Below are positions 1 to 7,759 of a DNA stretch of 64,000 bases, one piece after another. Source of the DNA: Aldehydirespirator sp965248735 (lineage in GTDB: Bacteria > Actinomycetota > Acidimicrobiia > Acidimicrobiales > Aldehydirespiratoraceae); NCBI GenBank assembly GCA_965248735.1, contig OZ252146.1:3658001-3722000 (forward strand), written 5' to 3'. A program made the translations under genes and the position numbers. Under the pieces are notes generated by a model. That model did no database searches. It saw only the letters and a program-made list of their open reading frames with translations, and was not told the origin of the DNA. The first letter of the stretch is position 1, and every line of letters starts with the position of its first letter.

Positions 1-152
1 ACAGCGTGCGGGTGATCGGCCAGGAGGTGGCTCTGCGCCGCTGGGGCGAGATGCACGAGATCGCCGGGGCGGCCATCTACCTTGCCTCGGACGCCTCGTC
101 GTATGTGACCGGCTCGGTGCTGACCGTGGACGGAGGCTGGACCGCCCACTGA
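1..152 (+). CDS. SDR-family oxidoreductase, C-terminal fragment (cut by window edge)
   Basis: The reading frame is open from base 3 to a TGA at 150-152 and encodes about 49 residues. They end in the typical tail of a short-chain dehydrogenase/reductase: an AIYLASDASSYVTG stretch followed by LTVDGGW, which closes the Rossmann fold in SDR proteins. The start and catalytic Tyr-x-x-x-Lys lie outside the window, so the substrate cannot be judged. It lies just upstream of a second SDR gene on the same strand, but an operator-like sequence sits between the two, so they may be separate transcripts. Confidence 0.85.
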   Translation, partial: SVRVIGQEVALRRWGEMHEIAGAAIYLASDASSYVTGSVLTVDGGWTAH

Positions 153-186
153 GCTCGGACCAGCGGAGCGCCGAGCTGTCAGGATC

Positions 187-219
187 GTGAACCTTATGTC
201 ACGCTTTCTGAACCATGTA
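187..219 (+). promoter_or_regulatory. Operator-like repeat upstream of SDR gene (site 1)
   Basis: GTGAA (187-191), six bases, GTCAC (198-202), then CTGAACCATG (208-217). The arrangement matches the site at 1135-1168 almost base for base in its outer parts, and the latter has the stricter form GTGAA-N6-TTCAC-N4-GTGAA. It lies 38 bases before the SDR start at 257. It is the weakest of four related sites in the window. Confidence 0.5.
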
Positions 220-256
220 ACGGGTTTCAATGCCAAGAACACTGGGGGAACCGACA

Positions 257-1045
257 ATGAGTCGACGATTCGAGGGACGCAACGTCTTCGTGACGGGAGC
301 CGGCAGCGGCTTCGGACGCCGTACCGCGGAATTGTTCGCGGCTGAGGGCGCCAAGAATCTGTACCTGATCGACTACAAGCAGGAGCGGCTGGACGCAGTA
401 GCGCCGGTGATCGAGGCATCGGGTGCCACGCCCCATCTGCTGAATTGCGATCTCAGCGTCATGGAGAATTGTGCCGAGGCGGTGGCTCACGCTCTGACCA
501 TCGACCCGAAACTTGACGTGATGGTGTCCAACGCGGCCGCGTGGACCATCGCCGAGTTCGTCGACATGACCGACGAAGAATGGCGTCGAGTCCTGTCGGT
601 GAACCTCGACGCCTACTTCGTGATGGGAAACCGGGCGGCTCGGGCAATGAAGGAAACCGGCGGCGGAGTGATCCTGTTCACTTCGTCCATCGCGGCTCTC
701 GGGCACGGTCGGGGATTCACGCACTACTGCGTGGCCAAGGCCGGCGTCGTGGCGCTGACCAAGGCCATCGCGGTGGAATGCGCGCCCTACAACATCCGGT
801 GCAACAGCGTCGGGCCGGGTCCAGCCGACACTCAGCAATCAGTCGACCTCGCGGGCGAGGAATTGATGGACAAGTGGCGCTCCGAGGGCTTCCCGCTGGT
901 GCCGGCCAACCGGCTGGCGTCGGTCGACGACGTGGCCCATGCCTTCCTGTATCTCGCCTCCGACGAGGCCAAGTACGTGTCGGGAATCAACCTCATAGTC
1001 GACGGCGCCCTGACCGCCCAGACCTACGACGTGCCCGAAAGCTAG
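257..1045 (+). CDS. SDR-family NAD(P)-dependent oxidoreductase, copy 1
   Basis: This 262-residue classical SDR has a nucleotide-binding TGAGSGFG (13-20), a structural SNAAA (91-95) in place of NNAG, catalytic Ser near 144 and Y157-x-x-x-K161 in HYCVAK. The ATG at 257 is preferred over one at 230 because it has a GGGGGAA ribosome site, and the near-identical copy at 12605 starts at the equivalent residue. The two proteins are about 92% identical by eye. The gene is followed by an ABC importer with a related operator. A sugar dehydrogenase role (for example L-rhamnose or L-fucose to lactone) fits the surrounding dehydratases and lactonase, but that is inference; the family alone gives only an alcohol/ketone redox reaction. 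Confidence 0.85.
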   Translation: MSRRFEGRNVFVTGAGSGFGRRTAELFAAEGAKNLYLIDYKQERLDAVAPVIEASGATPHLLNCDLSVMENCAEAVAHALTIDPKLDVMVSNAAAWTIAEFVDMTDEEWRRVLSVNLDAYFVMGNRAARAMKETGGGVILFTSSIAALGHGRGFTHYCVAKAGVVALTKAIAVECAPYNIRCNSVGPGPADTQQSVDLAGEELMDKWRSEGFPLVPANRLASVDDVAHAFLYLASDEAKYVSGINLIVDGALTAQTYDVPES

Positions 1046-1134
1046 CGAACCCGGTTCGCCGCTGCGGGACGCAATGACAGCGTCGCTGGGCGCCACATTT
1101 CTCGCCCATACCCAACATCGTGGGTGTCAAGATC

Positions 1135-1168
1135 GTGAACTTTACTTCACGTTGGTGAACCATGTAGG
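1135..1168 (+). promoter_or_regulatory. Operator-like repeat upstream of ABC importer (site 2)
   Basis: GTGAA (1135-1139), N6, TTCAC (1146-1150), N4, GTGAA (1155-1159), then CCATGTAG. The two palindromes GTGAA-N6-TTCAC and TTCAC-N4-GTGAA share the middle half-site. TTTACT (1141-1146) and TAGGGT (1165-1170), 18 bases apart, could be a weak promoter overlapped by the operator, 53 bases before the start at 1223. Confidence 0.6.
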
Positions 1169-1222
1169 GTGCCGCACGTCGAGACGGTCCGTCTCGCGCG
1201 GGATCGACTCAAGGGGGGATCG

Positions 1223-2641
1223 ATGACCCAACACAACGACATGAACCGACGCAGGTTCTTGACCCTTACCGGAGGCAGCCTCGGGGCGGCTGCCCTGCTG
1301 GGCGCTTGCGGTGACGACGAGGAGGCCGCGCCTACCACCACCGCCGCGCCTGCCACCACCGCGGCCGCGGCAACGACCACCACCGAAGCGGCCGCCGCCG
1401 AGCTGAGCGGCTCGCTGCGCTGGGCGGCCATGTCGCTGCCCGGACTGCCATACCTCGATGAGGTGCAGCCGACGATCGACTCGTTCACGGCGCTTCATCC
1501 GGGCGTGTCGATCGAGCTGGAGGAGATCCCGCCCGACGGCTACACCGACAAGCTGGTGGCCTACAACGCGGTCAACAACATGCCCGACCTGTTCTTCAGC
1601 CACAACGGCTGGGTCGACCTCTTCGCCCAGCAGGGCATCACCCGCGACATGCGGCCCTACCTGGAGGCCGACGACGACCTCAACGTCGACGCGTGGTACC
1701 CGTCGATGCTGCAGGTCTGCTCCACGGTGGAGTTGGGCGACCAGCCCGCGGGGGAGATGCACTGCCAGGGCATGAGCGCCGACGTGAACACGTTCTTCTA
1801 CAACATCCCGATGCTGGAAGCGGCCGGCTTGGAGCTTCCAGGCGACGGCTTCACTTGGGACGACATGGCCGAGTACGCGCGGGTGCTCACCAGCGGCGAC
1901 GTGATCGGCTACGCACCGGCGGCCGACAATCCCGACAACGCCCACGGACCCATAGGGGCCTTCGGCGGGGACTTCCTCGACGAAGCGGCCCAGGTCATGT
2001 CGATCGACGACAACTTCAAGGCCGGGTTGCGGGCCCTGTGGGATCCGGTGCGGGAGGGGGTCTTCGCCACTCCCGAGCAGGTCACCGCGGTCGGTGATCC
2101 CCACGCCGGCTTCATCGGCGGCCGGTTCGCCATGATCGAGGGTGCGGTGTGGTCGGTCCCCGCGCTGCGGGACTCCGAGTTCGAGTGGGACGTCCACACC
2201 CTGCCCGAGGGCACCCACGGCACCCGGGGCGGCGGCGGAACCGCCGGCTGGGGAATCGGCGCCCAGACCGAGCATCCCGACATCGTCTGGGAGCTCATCA
2301 AGCACATCTACGGCCCCGCGTACGTGCCCTGGATGGAGGGCGGCGCGGTAGTTCCGCCGCTCAAGCGCTACGCCGACGACCCGACGTGGCGCCAGCCTCC
2401 GCCCAACAACCACCAGGCGTTCCTCGATGCGGCCAACTCCATCATCATCAGCCCCATCGGCGGGCCCTTCGACAGTGCCGGCGGAATCCACTACGGAGAG
2501 TTCGCGGGAGCCTTCAGGCGCTACGTCATCGAGGGGCAATCGATGGACGACGCCCTAGGTCCGTACGAGGAGAACATGAACGCGGCGCTGGCCCTGAGCC
2601 CGGCCGTGCGGCGCGACATCCCCATCGAAGTCGCCGGCTGA
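1223..2641 (+). CDS. ABC transporter extracellular solute-binding protein (Tat lipoprotein)
   Basis: This 472-residue substrate-binding protein is of the carbohydrate (MalE-like, family 1) type. The start at 1223 follows an AAGGGGGG ribosome site. It places a twin-arginine signal (NRRRFLTLTGG) near the N-terminus and a lipobox LLGAC with Cys29, so the protein is probably folded before Tat export and lipid-anchored outside the membrane. A Thr/Ala-rich linker (about 31-57) follows, then the bilobed binding domain. Two permease genes follow after a stem-loop, forming a sugar importer; no ATPase is encoded nearby, so a shared MsmX/MalK-type ATPase elsewhere is likely. The exact sugar is unknown; context suggests a deoxysugar or oligosaccharide. 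Confidence 0.88.
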   Translation: MTQHNDMNRRRFLTLTGGSLGAAALLGACGDDEEAAPTTTAAPATTAAAATTTTEAAAAELSGSLRWAAMSLPGLPYLDEVQPTIDSFTALHPGVSIELEEIPPDGYTDKLVAYNAVNNMPDLFFSHNGWVDLFAQQGITRDMRPYLEADDDLNVDAWYPSMLQVCSTVELGDQPAGEMHCQGMSADVNTFFYNIPMLEAAGLELPGDGFTWDDMAEYARVLTSGDVIGYAPAADNPDNAHGPIGAFGGDFLDEAAQVMSIDDNFKAGLRALWDPVREGVFATPEQVTAVGDPHAGFIGGRFAMIEGAVWSVPALRDSEFEWDVHTLPEGTHGTRGGGGTAGWGIGAQTEHPDIVWELIKHIYGPAYVPWMEGGAVVPPLKRYADDPTWRQPPPNNHQAFLDAANSIIISPIGGPFDSAGGIHYGEFAGAFRRYVIEGQSMDDALGPYEENMNAALALSPAVRRDIPIEVAG

Positions 2642-2669
2642 GGCATCCCGCAGTCGACGGATCTTCGCC

Positions 2670-2708
2670 CCGCACCGCAACTGCGTTCTCGATCGCAGGG
2701 CGGTGCGG
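2670..2708 (+). terminator. Stem-loop between binding-protein and permease genes
   Basis: CCGCACCGC (2670-2678) pairs perfectly with GCGGTGCGG (2700-2708), and inside it TGCG (2682-2685) pairs with CGCA (2694-2697). There is no T-run, so it is not a classical intrinsic terminator. Hairpins between binding-protein and permease genes commonly stabilise the upstream mRNA or reduce readthrough so that binding protein is made in excess. Confidence 0.55.
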
Positions 2709-2810
2709 CGTGCCGACAACCACCAGTCAGCGCCTCGTGCCAACGAGCGGAACTGACGCGCCCGCGGCTAATTTGGCGGCCATGACCCCGGCGACACAGC
2801 CCCGGAGACC

Positions 2811-3764
2811 TTGCCCCCAATAGAAGATGTTCCGATAGAGGCGCTGCCTCTTCCTCGCGCCCGGACATGGCGCATTCGTCGCCGCCTGACCTGGCGCGGT
2901 CAGGAGCGGCTGGCGGGGTACCTCCTGGTTGCTCCCGCGCTGCTGATGTTCGGGGTTTTCCTATTGGGCCCGCTGGTGTACGGCGCCTATCTCAGTCTCA
3001 CCAATAGGAACCTGCTGTCCGACACGAGCTTCATCTGGTTCGAGAACTACGCCAACCTGCACCGCGACCCGCTGTTCTTCGATTCCCTGCGGTTCACCGG
3101 TCTGCTGTTCATCGAGGTCACCCCGCTGGCCATCGGAATCTCCTTTGTGTTCGCCAACCTCCTCAACCAGCGGATCAAGGGCACCAGCCTGTTCCGTCTG
3201 GCCTACTTCCTGCCCCTCGTCGCATCGGGGGTGGCGGTCGCCACCATGTGGCGTTTCGTGTTCACCAGCGACGGGCTCTTCAACACCTTCCTGAGCTTCT
3301 TCATCGACACCAACACTCCCTACCTGGTGCTTCCCCGGTGGGCGCCGCATGTGGTGGCGGTCATCCTGCTGTGGTCGCTGATACCGCTCAACACCGTGTT
3401 CTACATGGCTGCGCTCCAGGGCGTCCCGCGCGAGCAGATCGACGCGGCGATCGTGGACGGCGCCAACGCCTGGCAGAAGGCCCGTTACGTCACATGGCCG
3501 CTGTCAGCCCCGACGACGTTCCTGCTGGTGATCCTGAACCTGGCCATCACCAGCGTCGGATCTTGGGACATCCTCAACGTCCTCACCGGGGGAGGGCCCG
3601 AGTTCAGCACGACCACCACCGCCTTCCTGTTGTACCTGCGGGCCTTCAGAGGGCAGTTCGAGATCGGATTCGGCTCGGCCATGGGGGTGGCTCTGACCGC
3701 CATCCTGCTGCTGCTCACCGTCGGGGTGTTCAAGGCCCAGAAGCGATGGAGCCACTACGGATGA
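2811..3764 (+). CDS. ABC sugar transporter permease, MalF-like
   Basis: This 317-residue inner-membrane permease has about six hydrophobic segments, the first around GYLLVAPALLMFGVF. Its cytoplasmic EAA loop reads DAAIVDGANAWQ and ends in a proline, the site that docks the ATPase. The TTG at 2811 is the only convenient start and has a GGAG a few bases upstream, so the N-terminus is uncertain. The last base pairs overlap the next permease start (ATGA at 3761-3764), which implies translational coupling. Together with the upstream binding protein and the next gene it forms a carbohydrate ABC importer of the CUT1 type. Confidence 0.87.
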   Translation: MPPIEDVPIEALPLPRARTWRIRRRLTWRGQERLAGYLLVAPALLMFGVFLLGPLVYGAYLSLTNRNLLSDTSFIWFENYANLHRDPLFFDSLRFTGLLFIEVTPLAIGISFVFANLLNQRIKGTSLFRLAYFLPLVASGVAVATMWRFVFTSDGLFNTFLSFFIDTNTPYLVLPRWAPHVVAVILLWSLIPLNTVFYMAALQGVPREQIDAAIVDGANAWQKARYVTWPLSAPTTFLLVILNLAITSVGSWDILNVLTGGGPEFSTTTTAFLLYLRAFRGQFEIGFGSAMGVALTAILLLLTVGVFKAQKRWSHYG

Positions 3765-4606
3765 GCACTCTCGTCCGGCACCGGGGCCGCATCGCCGTCT
3801 ATGTGGTGCTGACCCTCGGGTCGGTCGTGATGATCGCGCCGTTCGTGTTCAACCTGTCGAAGTCCCTGCAGACCGCGCCGCAGACCTTCGCCTTCCCCTT
3901 CGAGTGGATCCCCGACCCCTTCACCTGGTCCAACTACTTGGACGCCTATGAGAAGATCGGCACCCGGGCCTTCATCAACAGCGCGCTTCTGACCATCGTC
4001 GTTGTCAGCGGGCAGACGATCCTGGGGATGATGGCGGGGTTCGCCTTCAGCACCCTGCGGTTCCCGCTGCGGGACCCGCTGCTCCTGCTGATCATCGGCG
4101 GCCTAATGGTCCCGTTCCATGTGATCATGATCCCGCTGTTCATTTTCATCTTCGAGATCGGCTGGCTCGACACCTACAAGGGCCTGATCATCCCCATCGT
4201 GGCCTACACCGACGTCTCGGTGTTCATGTTCCGGCAGTTCTTCCGGACGGTGCCCCGAGAGCTGTACGAGGCCGGCGTCCTGGACGGCGCCGGTCCGATC
4301 CGCGTGTTCCGCAGCCTGTACGCCCCGCTGGCCGGGCCAACCGTGGTCGCCTTCGTGATCGTGTCCTTCCTGGCGGCGTGGAACCTCTACGCCTGGCCCT
4401 TCCTCGCCGTGGCCGACCCCGATCTGCAGGTCGTGACCCTCCAGCTCGCGAAAGCGGGAGGCACCTTCAACGCCAACTCCAGCCCGCTGCGGCCCGAGAT
4501 CCTGTCGGCCATGTCGCTGCTGTCGATGATCCCGGTGATGACGGTGTTCATGATCATGCAGCGCCGCTTCGTGGAGAGCATGGCCAGATCCGGGTTGACA
4601 GGATGA
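3761..4606 (+). CDS. ABC sugar transporter permease, MalG-like
   Basis: This 281-residue second permease of the importer begins at the ATG inside the ATGA overlap with the preceding gene. A longer open frame upstream of it is a shadow of the first permease. Hydrophobic segments begin at VYVVLTLGSVVMIAPF, and the EAA loop is ELYEAGVLDGAGPIRVFR with the usual Gly and downstream Pro. It pairs with the MalF-like protein to form the translocation pore. No ATPase gene follows; instead a PhyH dioxygenase gene begins 73 bases later in the same direction, so that gene is probably co-transcribed. Confidence 0.88.
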   Translation: MSTLVRHRGRIAVYVVLTLGSVVMIAPFVFNLSKSLQTAPQTFAFPFEWIPDPFTWSNYLDAYEKIGTRAFINSALLTIVVVSGQTILGMMAGFAFSTLRFPLRDPLLLLIIGGLMVPFHVIMIPLFIFIFEIGWLDTYKGLIIPIVAYTDVSVFMFRQFFRTVPRELYEAGVLDGAGPIRVFRSLYAPLAGPTVVAFVIVSFLAAWNLYAWPFLAVADPDLQVVTLQLAKAGGTFNANSSPLRPEILSAMSLLSMIPVMTVFMIMQRRFVESMARSGLTG

Positions 4607-4679
4607 GAGCGATCGTGCCGGCATCGAGGTCCTCAGGCTCGATCGATTGCGATACACCCGCGGAACGCGAGGCATGCCG

Positions 4680-5588
4680 ATGAAGTTCACAGGACTGCTC
4701 ACCGAGTCGACCGGCATCGATCTGGCGAGCGACGAAGCCCGGCAAAGGTTGGCCCGCGACGGCTACCTGTTCCTGCGAGGCCTCCTGTCGCCTCAAGACG
4801 TGGCCGCGGTCGAGGAGGCGATCGGTGAGGCGGTGGCGGCCGCTCCAGGCTGGCTCGCCGCCCGCACCGACCCGGCCGAGTGGAGGGCGGGCCCATCGGT
4901 GGCGGACGAGGGCTACGACGCCCCCGACTTCTGGGCCATGTACCGCCGGGTGCAGAGCATCCAGGGCTTCCACGAGTTCGCCCATCACCCGCGCATCGTC
5001 TCCGCTGTGCAAGGCCTGCTCGAAGACGAGGTCTTCGTCCACTCCAACCATGTTGCCCGGGTGGTGGGGCCGTCGGCCCGGGTCGAGCCCACCCGCATCC
5101 ACCAGGACTGGAGGCCCATCCAGGGAGCGGCCGACACCCTCACCGTGTGGATACCGCTGGCCGACATACCCCCACCGCTGGGAGGGCTGCGCATCCTGGA
5201 GGGTTCCCAGACCGGAGGTGTTGTGCCATTGGACCCGAAGACCGAGTCGATCCCCATCGACGACGACGACCCGCGGTGGCGCAGCGCGTCCTACCGGCGG
5301 GGCGACATCCTGATCTTCCACAGCCTCACCGTTCACGCCGGCCTGCCCAACACCACAGACAGGCTGAGAAGGTCCTGCGAGTTCCGCTACCAGCGGGTCA
5401 GCGACCCAGCGGTGGTGTCCACGGTGCGGTTCCCGCACTGGCATCCCTCCGTCGACTGGCCCGAGCTGACCGAGGGATGGACCTCGCTGGCGTCGATCGA
5501 GGTGCCCGACTTCGTCGAGTTCGAGCAACTCGACGACACCGCGCCGCACCTGCCCACCCCGCCGTCGCGGCTGCTGGGAACAACCTGA
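4680..5588 (+). CDS. PhyH-family Fe(II)/2-oxoglutarate dioxygenase 1
   Basis: This 302-residue protein belongs to the phytanoyl-CoA dioxygenase family. The cupin-like core carries the iron ligands H141-Q-D143 (IHQDW) and a distal H219 (TVHAGLPN), with an arginine-rich strand (RRSCEFRY) to bind 2-oxoglutarate. The start at 4680 sits 7 bases after GCGAGG; an ATG at 4674 is also possible. It follows the ABC permeases with a 73-base gap. In this family the substrate cannot be told from sequence; context points to a sugar or sugar-derived molecule rather than phytanoyl-CoA. Its last 60 bases recur at 7659-7719, showing that a second copy once existed downstream. Confidence 0.85.
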   Translation: MKFTGLLTESTGIDLASDEARQRLARDGYLFLRGLLSPQDVAAVEEAIGEAVAAAPGWLAARTDPAEWRAGPSVADEGYDAPDFWAMYRRVQSIQGFHEFAHHPRIVSAVQGLLEDEVFVHSNHVARVVGPSARVEPTRIHQDWRPIQGAADTLTVWIPLADIPPPLGGLRILEGSQTGGVVPLDPKTESIPIDDDDPRWRSASYRRGDILIFHSLTVHAGLPNTTDRLRRSCEFRYQRVSDPAVVSTVRFPHWHPSVDWPELTEGWTSLASIEVPDFVEFEQLDDTAPHLPTPPSRLLGTT

Positions 5589-5777
5589 CATAGTGAGAGC
5601 TGCAGGGTGTAAGGACGGCGCGCAACAAGCCCCGCCAACAAGCCCGCCAGAACCGGCTCGACCATAACCGCCGGCCACTCTCAACAACCCCGACAAGACC
5701 CAATGACACGGTTGATTCCCAACACGATCTCCGCGGAAGACTCAGAAACACCTCATCGGCACCGACAACCATTCGTG

Positions 5778-5871
5778 TTGGCAACGACGCGCCTGCCACG
5801 ACCTGTCAGCACCTGCCAGAAGGTTGGCAGACGGTTGCCACAGATTGGCAGGAATCTCCCCTCTATTGGCA
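5778..5871. promoter_or_regulatory. Phased cluster of TTGGCA/TGCCA motifs
   Basis: Within the 389-base gene-free stretch 5589-5977 the half-site TTGGCA, TTGCCA or TGCCA appears at 5778, 5794, 5814, 5824, 5835, 5845 and 5866. Most steps are 10, 11, 20 or 21 bases, so the sites would lie on one face of the helix. The cluster is about 110 bases upstream of the next gene and may bind a regulator cooperatively. The rest of the stretch contains no credible gene; one 90-codon frame (5703-5975) has no protein-like composition. Confidence 0.4.
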
Positions 5872-5977
5872 TACATCCGACTCATGAACATGATAAGTCT
5901 ACGGATCATCCCACCGAGAACTGCCCGACGCGCTCAGCAGACGCCAACGGCCGACCAAGAATGCTAGGAGCGTAGAG

Positions 5978-6934
5978 ATGCTAAGAAAGATCCGATCACG
6001 ACATGATCGCTCAATCTGCGCGAGAGTTGCTAAGACACAAGTCAAGATGATCGTGTTCATCTTGACTACGTTTGCGCTGTCAGTTGCTGGTCTTTCAACC
6101 GCCGCCGCTGAGGACGACATACTGTCGAATTCGCAAGATCCACCAGATGCTTCTGTCACGACTGAGGAATCATCAGACTTCGAAACGCCGGAGCTTCTGT
6201 CCGAAGCAGATGTGGATGTGGTGACGAATGTGGGGACGGGTGCTGAGCTCGTCAATACGACAGCAGGAAACAAGACGGTTGCTATCGAAGTTCTTGGTGC
6301 AGACCGCCAAGGCCGGATCATGGATTCCAGCGGAGCGACCCTCATCCGAGATGTCATCGGCGACGTAGACCTGAAGATATCAGTGCTTGAGACGGGCTTC
6401 GCCATTGTGGCTCAGCTTGAATCCATAGAGAGTCCTCACGAACTCAGGTTCAACGTATCCCTACCCGAGGGCGCAATCCTGGGATTGAACGATGACGGCT
6501 CGATTGATGTCATTGACCGTGACGGCTTCTCGATCGGGACATTCGCTGTACCATGGGCATCCGATGCGAACGGATCAGATGTACTTACGGCCTACTCCAT
6601 TGATGGCAGTGCAATCGTCCAAACAGTAGACACGGTATCCGAGGATCTCTATCCGATCTCTGTGGATCCAGAATTCAATTGGGGCATACTCAGTGGGACG
6701 ATATATTTCTCTAGAAGTGAAACATCAGATATCTGCCTGGGTGGAATCTCCGCGCTAACTGCTATGCTATACGTCGCTCCGCTGTGGGCAGCCTCGATTG
6801 TCGGGAACTTTATTGCTCTGGGCTTCCTTTTGGTGATCGCCGTAGCTTGCAGTATTCACTTGCTCGGAGAGTGTCTCAAGCTCAAGAACTATCCGCCCTT
6901 CGCGTTCTCCTACACGGGAGGATACTGCACGTAG
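5978..6934 (+). CDS. Secreted or membrane-anchored protein of unknown function
   Basis: This 318-residue protein is not recognised. The start has AGGAG seven bases upstream. A long basic N-terminus leads to a hydrophobic signal (IVFILTTFALSVAGLSTAAA), probably cleaved before EDD. The exported part (about 45-245) is acidic and beta-rich in look, with DDGSIDVIDRDG-type turns. Near the C-terminus a long hydrophobic stretch (around LYVAPLWAASIVGNF and the following residues) should span the membrane, and several cysteines follow. GC content is visibly lower than in neighbouring genes and codon use differs, so transfer from another genome is likely. The next small gene in the same island also encodes a membrane protein. 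Confidence 0.7.
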   Translation: MLRKIRSRHDRSICARVAKTQVKMIVFILTTFALSVAGLSTAAAEDDILSNSQDPPDASVTTEESSDFETPELLSEADVDVVTNVGTGAELVNTTAGNKTVAIEVLGADRQGRIMDSSGATLIRDVIGDVDLKISVLETGFAIVAQLESIESPHELRFNVSLPEGAILGLNDDGSIDVIDRDGFSIGTFAVPWASDANGSDVLTAYSIDGSAIVQTVDTVSEDLYPISVDPEFNWGILSGTIYFSRSETSDICLGGISALTAMLYVAPLWAASIVGNFIALGFLLVIAVACSIHLLGECLKLKNYPPFAFSYTGGYCT

Positions 6935-7133
6935 TGTCGTGTAGCATAACCGGGCACCGAGAGGGACCGGTCATGCTACGTTGTCGCTTGTCAACGTGCA
7001 ACCGAACTACATGTGTGCGCACAAACTACGAGTCACACACCATATCTGACCACACCGACACGGCCTTGCGACCACCCGACCAGCCCCACCCTTGACATGG
7101 GTACTCACCTTGGCATTCGAGAAGTGAGACAAC

Positions 7134-7547
7134 ATGACAATTAGTGATAACAGACGTAAATTTTCGATATTGTACTCATCGGCGGTGGCTGGATACTGGA
7201 TAATCGCAGTGCTCTTCCTGCGTTCAATCGAATACGGTGTGGTTTTCTTCGTGCCATGCCTATGGATATGCGATCTACTAATCGAGACGAAATGGCCAAT
7301 AGATCGATTTGGAAGGCTGAACAAGAATAACTCCAAGCAAATGCGACTACTTCACACCATGGTCAAGGCACTCGCGGGAGTCGCCATGCTTGTTGGTGGT
7401 GCCATGATTGCAAGCGAACACGGACGAAGCCTGAGTCCAGTCGCTGCCGGCGCGGCGGCAATGATCGTAGCGATAGCCACATGGTGGAGTCTTCGATGGC
7501 ATCGCTCTGGCACAGAGGGCGCAGGAGCGACACGGCCAACCGCGTAA
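7134..7547 (+). CDS. Small multi-pass membrane protein, unknown
   Basis: This 137-residue protein has hydrophobic segments around 13-29 (LYSSAVAGYWIIAVLFL), 32-48, 73-92 and 97-116, so four membrane passes are plausible, with a basic loop around 52-70. It is not recognised as a named family. The first half is AT-rich relative to the window and the last part returns to high GC. It belongs to the same lower-GC island as the gene at 5978, and the 199-base gap between them shows nothing clear. The start ATG has only a weak ribosome site (GAAGTGAG), so translation could begin elsewhere. Confidence 0.6.
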   Translation: MTISDNRRKFSILYSSAVAGYWIIAVLFLRSIEYGVVFFVPCLWICDLLIETKWPIDRFGRLNKNNSKQMRLLHTMVKALAGVAMLVGGAMIASEHGRSLSPVAAGAAAMIVAIATWWSLRWHRSGTEGAGATRPTA

Positions 7548-7658
7548 CCGACCCACGCAGTCCGCGGGTTCGGTCAGATGTGGCCGCGTTGGGCCTCGAC
7601 GAGACCTTGATGCAGCGCCGGGGCCAGTTCAGAGCCAGGGCTTGGGCCACCAGCATCG

Positions 7659-7717
7659 TCGACGACACCAGCCCGCACTTGCCCACCCCGCGGTCGCGGA
7701 TGCTGGGAACCGCCTGA
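7659..7717 (+). pseudogene. Remnant of a PhyH gene 3' end
   Basis: Bases 7659-7719 match 5530-5590, the end of PhyH gene 1, at about 53 of 61 positions, including the in-frame stop. The encoded tail DDTSPHLPTPRSRMLGTA corresponds to DDTAPHLPTPPSRLLGTT in the intact protein. Upstream the similarity stops abruptly. It is read as the surviving end of a second PhyH copy whose body was lost when the lower-GC island arrived or by deletion. Confidence 0.75.
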
Positions 7718-7759
7718 CACTGAACGGCGGACCAAGCGGTTCCGATCTGACCGGCCTGG

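Noticed and set aside
5703..5975. 90-codon frame before the island gene
   Set aside because: No ribosome site, no protein-like composition, and it spans the TTGGCA motif array; more likely regulatory DNA.
7007..7336. 109-codon minus-strand frame opposite the small membrane protein
   Set aside because: Antisense to the 7134 gene and crosses its upstream region; no ribosome site or recognisable domain.
7481..7717. 78-codon frame as an intact small gene
   Set aside because: Only its last 19 codons match the end of PhyH 1; the front part overlaps the 7134 gene and is unrelated, so it is treated as a remnant.
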